Assembly: GCA_901456055.1 (NCBI GenBank)
Contig: CABDWT010000004.1
Span: 1,116,001-1,180,000 of the forward strand
DNA length: 64,000 nt
Origin: Phytobacter ursingii
GTDB lineage: Bacteria; Pseudomonadota; Gammaproteobacteria; Enterobacterales; Enterobacteriaceae
Direction: 5' to 3'
The notes below the pieces were generated by a model that saw only the letters and a program-made list of their open reading frames with translations, ran no database searches and was not told the DNA's origin. Made by a program: the position numbers and the translations under genes. Numbering within the stretch: the stretch's first letter is position 1; each line of letters starts with the position of its first letter. Of this stretch, positions 60,301 to 64,000 are shown piece by piece.

Positions 60301-63300
60301 ACCACCAGACTATGAGACCAGGCCAGTTCAAAGACTCGATCAGCAATAGGGTAGTCGCGATATTTCTCCAGCAACTCCAGACTCTGCTGGCGGTTATCGC
60401 TGATACCATAAATGATATCAATCGTGACCGGCTGCCCCGGCTGCAGAATGATGGTGTTGCGTATCGCCAGTATAGGGTCCAGTACTGGCCCCGATGTGTT
60501 GCTGAGCGACCCTCCGCCCTCTATTGCAAGGGCGTTAGCGGGAGTTCTGCCACGACCAAGAAATTTTGCCCTGTCCGTTTCAAACGAGACGTTATGACGG
60601 TTATCGCCATGCACCACCATCATATGAAACAGGCAGGGACTCGATTCATCCGGTGAGCGCGGGCGCCGGTGGCAAAGAATAGCGTCACGTTCAGGATTCA
60701 GCTCAGTCTGAATAAACAAATTGCTGAATGCCGGGTGTGCCTGATCGCTGGCATCAGGTGCCAGTACCACTTCGGCATAGGTTGTCAGCTCCAGGGATCG
60801 GGGCTGGCGACCACGATGAATCAGTGTGAGCCGTCGCAGCTCAATATCATCCTCAGGGGAGATCACAACCTGAGTTTTGACGCTGAGTCCAGCGAAGGTA
60901 CGTCTGAATTCAGCGCTCGCATCGGTGAAGATCACTTCCTCGTCGTGTTCGCTGGCATTGCATGTCGGCTGCCAGGTATTGCTCCACACGTCGCCCGTCT
61001 GCATATCGCGGATATAGCAGAATGTTCCCCAGTTATCGCGCGTAGTATCACTGCGCCAGCGCGTAAGAGCAATATTATTCCAGCGACTGTAACCTCCCCC
61101 TCCCGCTGTCAACATCAGATGATAATGGCTGTTAGACAGCAACTGAATATCCGGGGCTGGTGTGTCTACCCCATTGAAAATCCGGGGTTCATAGCGAACG
61201 GGTTTCATTCTGCCCTCATGAGATTCAAAATGACGCCGCGGGCTATAGAGATCGACCGCATCCGGCACGCGTTCCTGTAAGAGCAGACTCGCTGACCGGA
61301 AAACTGTACTGGACATGAATCGCTCAGCCATAGGGGCACCAAGCAGCACATGGGCCAGCGCCTGAAAAGCCATGCCCTGGTGATGTGCCATCCATGACTG
61401 CACCACCGCATAGAGCTGACCGGTTGCGAGGCGTGAGGGGGTATAGTCCAGCGCTTCGTAAAAACCGTATTCGCCATGGGCGCCATTTTTTTGCAGTCTG
61501 AACAGATTCTCACAGGCTCTCTGTGGTGAGACTATCAGCGCCAGCAGTGTGGCGTACGGGGCGACAACCATGTCATCCGCAAGTCCCCTGCGCAGACCGA
61601 GCCCCGGTACGCCAAATGCCTGATATTGATAATTACGCTGAACATCAAAAGCATGATAACCAGACTCTGAAACTCCCCATGGTACCCCGCGTTCTTTCCC
61701 CCAGTGAATCTGGCGCATAACCGCAGACTGACTCATCTCATCAAGCAGACTGCCTGGCCAGGTGGGCATCACCAGATTCGGCATCAGGTATTCAAACATA
61801 GACCCGCTCCATGACATCAGGGCCGTTTCATTATCAATCGTGGTAAACAGCCGCCCCAGCGCGTACCAGCTTTTAAGAGGCAACTGATTAGTCGCAATAG
61901 CGAGAAAACTAGTCAGGCGGATTTCAGAGGGCAGCAGATCATAATGGCTCTTATCAGGCGTATTCGTGTCACAGTTATAACCGACACTGAGCAGACTGGT
62001 TGCTTCGCTGTACAGAAAGGCGAAATCCATCCGGGCATGCTCATTCAGCCGCTGTTCAAGCTCGGTGATAATATTCAGTCGCATCCGGGCCTGCTCTGCC
62101 GCTGACGCCGTAGGTGTTCCCTTACCGGAAAATGTTGCCCGGGCAAGCTCGCTCAGCGTCGGCAGCGGCTGTTCGTTCCTGGAGGCAGGTAGCCAGCCAA
62201 GCAGCAGCGACCACTCATGGCAAAGCTGAACCAGTTGATGCTCCAGATGCCCTGACCAGCGCATCTGAAGGGGAGACCCCTGATGACAGTGCGTTGTCAA
62301 ATGGTTGCACTGTGTACGCATTCTTTTCAGCTCGCTGAAAAACGCCTGCGGAGGTAGCGACACCGCACTCAGCCAATGTTTGCGTAGCAGCCGCAGGCTA
62401 TCAGGCGGGTTCTGACCCCACTGTTTTTCCAGAATATCCAGCGTATCGTTCAATCCAGCCAGTATCCGTTGGGTGTTTAAAACGGGCTGATGACGCATAG
62501 CGGACAGCCCTTCACGCAGTGTCAACAAGTGCCCCGCCATGTTTCCGCTGTCGACGCTTGAAACATAGCGTGGGCTGAGGGGGGCCATTGTACGAGTGTC
62601 ATACCAGTTATAGAGATGGCCCCGGTAATGCTCCATTTTATCCAGTGTGTCGAGGGTGAGCGACACGCGTCGTAGCACCTCTCCGCCGGGCAGGTAGCCA
62701 AAGTCCCAGGCTGTCAGGTTAGCCATAAGGGAAAGGCCAATATTGGTAGGAGAAGTACGATGGGCCACCGCCGGTTGCGGTATTTCCTGGTAGTTATCAG
62801 GCGGAAGCCAGTTTTCTTTTTCTGTGGCAAAGGTCTCAAAAAATGACCAGATTTCACGGCTTGTCTGGCGTAACAGCTGTATTTGTTCCTTATTTGGCGA
62901 AAACACCTTGTGCACAGGCTGGCGACTCAACCAGCTCATCAGCAGCGGTGCCAGACACCATAACAAACCGATCGACAAGGCAATCGACAGTAGTGGCGGT
63001 GCAAATTGTCCAGTCAGTATTGTAAGCGTCACGCCACATGCAACATTCAGCCACATCGCCTGATAAAAACGTGCAACAGAGGGTTTGTCCTGATTGCTGT
63101 CCAGACTGTGACTGACCCACTGGCTGAGGTGACGCCTGCTGACTCCCAGTCGCCATAGCGTCACGGCAATCGCCTTGAGCGAATATCCGGCTTCATGCGG
63201 CAGTATCGCAAAATTAAGGCCGACGCCTGACAAACGCTTCAACGCGCCTGCCCCCACCAGTAACAGATGCGGCTTCAGGCGACGACGCAGAGGTTTATGC

Positions 63301-64000
63301 AGAAAGTTGTGGACGATGCTGAGGATGGTAGGTAACAGCCATATCAGTGCCAGTACGCCAAGCCAGTAAAATGGATTGGGTACCCAAATCAGGGAAAAGA
63401 ACAGCAATACCAGTAAAGAAGGGGCGACCAGACTGCGACGCAAATTATCGAGTAATTTCCAGTAAGAAAGAGTGGACAGCGGGTTCTTGTCCCGGGTTCC
63501 ATCAGTTTTTCTGACATGTGGCTTCAGCCAGTTAAGCAATTGCCAGTCGCCCCGGATCCAACGTGAACGACGCGCGACGTCCGAAAGGTAATTATTGGGG
63601 TACTGTTCGTAAAGTAAGACCTCACTTAGTAGCCCCGATCGTGCATAGCACCCTTCAAGTAAGTCATGGCTGAGAACCAGATTTTCCGGGCAAGTGTTGG
63701 CAGTGGCCTGTACAAAGATATCGACATCATAAATCCCTTTACCGACGAACGATCCTTCCCCAAAGAGATCCTGATAGATATCCGAAGACATCATCGAATA
63801 GGGATTAGTGCCCGGTATGCCGCTGCGCATGGCGGCGTAACGTCCCTGACCGTTAAGAGGTATCTCCTCTGCAAGGCCGGGTTGCAGAATGCCGAATCCT
63901 TTGACAACCCTCTGACTTGCAGGATCATACTCTGGCGTATTCAGCGGATGCGCCATCGTTGCGACCAGTTTGTGCGCCGTATCGCGTGGCAGCACCGTAT
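57321..64000 (-). CDS. Cyclic beta-1,2-glucan synthase (NdvB/Cgs-like), N-terminus outside window
   Basis: About 2226 codons are visible and the frame runs off the right edge (still open at 64000), so roughly 600 residues are missing compared with Brucella Cgs (about 2867 aa). Visible order: end of a membrane glycosyltransferase domain (EGSFVGKGIYDVDIFVQA, VLSHDLLEGCYARSG, RRSRWIRGDWQLLNWL with its RxxRW), transmembrane segments (LLVLLFFSLIWVPNPFYWLGVLALIWLL and a second group), a long central part, then glycoside-phosphorylase GH94 modules with catalytic-type MGAGDWNDGMNRVG. Such proteins prime, elongate and cyclise periplasmic beta-1,2-glucan, important for osmoadaptation and host interaction. 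It has no frameshift in the visible part. Confidence 0.9.
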   Translation of the reverse strand, partial: TVLPRDTAHKLVATMAHPLNTPEYDPASQRVVKGFGILQPGLAEEIPLNGQGRYAAMRSGIPGTNPYSMMSSDIYQDLFGEGSFVGKGIYDVDIFVQATANTCPENLVLSHDLLEGCYARSGLLSEVLLYEQYPNNYLSDVARRSRWIRGDWQLLNWLKPHVRKTDGTRDKNPLSTLSYWKLLDNLRRSLVAPSLLVLLFFSLIWVPNPFYWLGVLALIWLLPTILSIVHNFLHKPLRRRLKPHLLLVGAGALKRLSGVGLNFAILPHEAGYSLKAIAVTLWRLGVSRRHLSQWVSHSLDSNQDKPSVARFYQAMWLNVACGVTLTILTGQFAPPLLSIALSIGLLWCLAPLLMSWLSRQPVHKVFSPNKEQIQLLRQTSREIWSFFETFATEKENWLPPDNYQEIPQPAVAHRTSPTNIGLSLMANLTAWDFGYLPGGEVLRRVSLTLDTLDKMEHYRGHLYNWYDTRTMAPLSPRYVSSVDSGNMAGHLLTLREGLSAMRHQPVLNTQRILAGLNDTLDILEKQWGQNPPDSLRLLRKHWLSAVSLPPQAFFSELKRMRTQCNHLTTHCHQGSPLQMRWSGHLEHQLVQLCHEWSLLLGWLPASRNEQPLPTLSELARATFSGKGTPTASAAEQARMRLNIITELEQRLNEHARMDFAFLYSEATSLLSVGYNCDTNTPDKSHYDLLPSEIRLTSFLAIATNQLPLKSWYALGRLFTTIDNETALMSWSGSMFEYLMPNLVMPTWPGSLLDEMSQSAVMRQIHWGKERGVPWGVSESGYHAFDVQRNYQYQAFGVPGLGLRRGLADDMVVAPYATLLALIVSPQRACENLFRLQKNGAHGEYGFYEALDYTPSRLATGQLYAVVQSWMAHHQGMAFQALAHVLLGAPMAERFMSSTVFRSASLLLQERVPDAVDLYSPRRHFESHEGRMKPVRYEPRIFNGVDTPAPDIQLLSNSHYHLMLTAGGGGYSRWNNIALTRWRSDTTRDNWGTFCYIRDMQTGDVWSNTWQPTCNASEHDEEVIFTDASAEFRRTFAGLSVKTQVVISPEDDIELRRLTLIHRGRQPRSLELTTYAEVVLAPDASDQAHPAFSNLFIQTELNPERDAILCHRRPRSPDESSPCLFHMMVVHGDNRHNVSFETDRAKFLGRGRTPANALAIEGGGSLSNTSGPVLDPILAIRNTIILQPGQPVTIDIIYGISDNRQQSLELLEKYRDYPIADRVFELAWSHSLVVLRQMNASEDDATLFNRLASAVLYPVQELRAEGRVISRNRRGQSGLWGWAISGDLPIVLLIITSEESIASVTTLIQAHRYWRQKGLDVDLVIMNNSPGGYQQELQNQIMDLIYAGSEASLLDKPGGLFVRNGEHLSAEDKLLLMSVACLYLDDRTGGINEQLNQRINTLKPPVRAFIPHAVRERNQHTDWIPDISQLCHFNGYGGFSQDGREYQIVLRENALTPAPWSNVLANSHFGSVISEAGQAYTWYENAHEYRLTPWENDPVSDRSGEAFYLRDEESGECWSPTALPVRGHGNYLTRHGFGYSVFAHRENGIDSELTVLVAEEAPVKLALLTISNTSGRTRKLSATGYVEWTLGEARTRSAPHIVTQAASISGGCGVLANNFYGDNGGERTAFFAVSGNDCSLTGDRREFIGRNGSLHDPSAMKLRRLSGKTGAGVDPCGAVQSAVTLIDGDQRTFIFILGADENHARAQESLAHYMNENTVRQELNRVHNHWHNVLDKIVVNTPDTSVNLLVNGWLMYQTVACRLMARSGYYQSGGAFGFRDQLQDTLALSHADPNRMREQIILCASRQFIEGDVQHWWHPPHGNGVRTRCSDDYLWLPLAVCHYVETTGDKDVLEIRIPYLEGRPLLPGEESVYDTPIISDTEETLWFHCVKAIQYGLRFGEHGLPLMGAGDWNDGMNRVGIEGKGESVWLGFFLYDILQRFAALAERREDDTVASIYRSQALRLQNNLEAHAWDGEWYRRGYFDDGTPLGSKASQDCRIDAIAQSWSVLSGAASPVRYTQAMQALDKHLVDNEGGLIKLLIPPFDGHGSNPGYIQGYLPGVRENGGQYTHGAIWAVMAFARMGNTERAWQLWSMLNPINHTLDAEGVAVYKAEPYVMSADVYSVAPHTGRAGWSWYTGSAGWAWRLLTEELLGIKRSGTAFTVHARLPEEWSSFAMTYQYGESHYQINISRGDGVYRVTLDGHSLPDDRIPLLDDGQNHTVEIIQN

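Overview
This 64 kb window is chromosomal DNA from a member of the Enterobacteriaceae. Housekeeping proteins read almost residue for residue like those of Escherichia and Salmonella (RpoS 330 aa, MutS 853 aa, enolase 432 aa, CysJIH, TruD-SurE-Pcm-NlpD). Several features argue against E. coli K-12 and fit the Salmonella/Citrobacter/Enterobacter/Kosakonia side of the family: a second cysG fused to the cysDNC operon, a short-chain reductase gene beside eno, a hydroxyarylic acid decarboxylase locus between rpoS and mutS, and a Cas3 of the Salmonella-like type. I cannot fix the genus from sequence alone.

Left part (1-10.9 kb): pyrG (5' end outside the window), eno, a reductase gene, queE, CRISPR array 1 (7 repeats), queD and the sulfite-reduction operon cysJIH. 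Middle-left (10.9-20.9 kb): a complete type I-E CRISPR-Cas system, cas3-casABCDE-cas1-cas2 followed by CRISPR array 2 (15 repeats). A solitary repeat with a leader-junction motif and a CRP-like box over a consensus -10 element lie upstream of cas3. Middle (20.9-40.4 kb): a small exported protein, iap, cysG2-cysDNC (sulfate activation plus siroheme), ygbE, ftsB-ispDF-truD-surE-pcm, nlpD-rpoS, a UbiX/UbiD-type aromatic acid decarboxylase operon with a divergent MarR regulator, osmC and mutS. Sulfur assimilation is almost complete here: CysDNC make PAPS, CysH reduces it to sulfite, CysJI reduce sulfite to sulfide, and CysG supplies siroheme for CysI.

Right part (40.5-64 kb) is a mosaic genomic island starting next to the mutS start codon. 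It opens with a P4-type integrase and a two-gene Hachiman antiphage system (hamA, hamB), both AT-rich. Next come a leftward cluster of an unrecognised nuclease-like protein and two small exported proteins, with a divergent XRE regulator. Then follows a tight rightward module: DUF2787 protein, papain-like cysteine peptidase candidate, RadC-type JAB protein and a second tyrosine recombinase. After that is a satellite-like replication block (AlpA, HUH-type Rep candidate, DUF927 helicase) with palindromes and tandem repeats that could be an origin or operators. An Mrr-like nuclease gene bracketed by two related repeats and an envelope cargo (LpxP-type acyltransferase, YmgB-like small protein, giant cyclic beta-1,2-glucan synthase running off the window) complete it.

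The most promising candidates for something undescribed are the DUF2787-peptidase-RadC-recombinase module, the nuclease-like/exported protein cluster beside Hachiman, and the solitary CRISPR repeat upstream of cas3. No tRNA or rRNA gene was seen.
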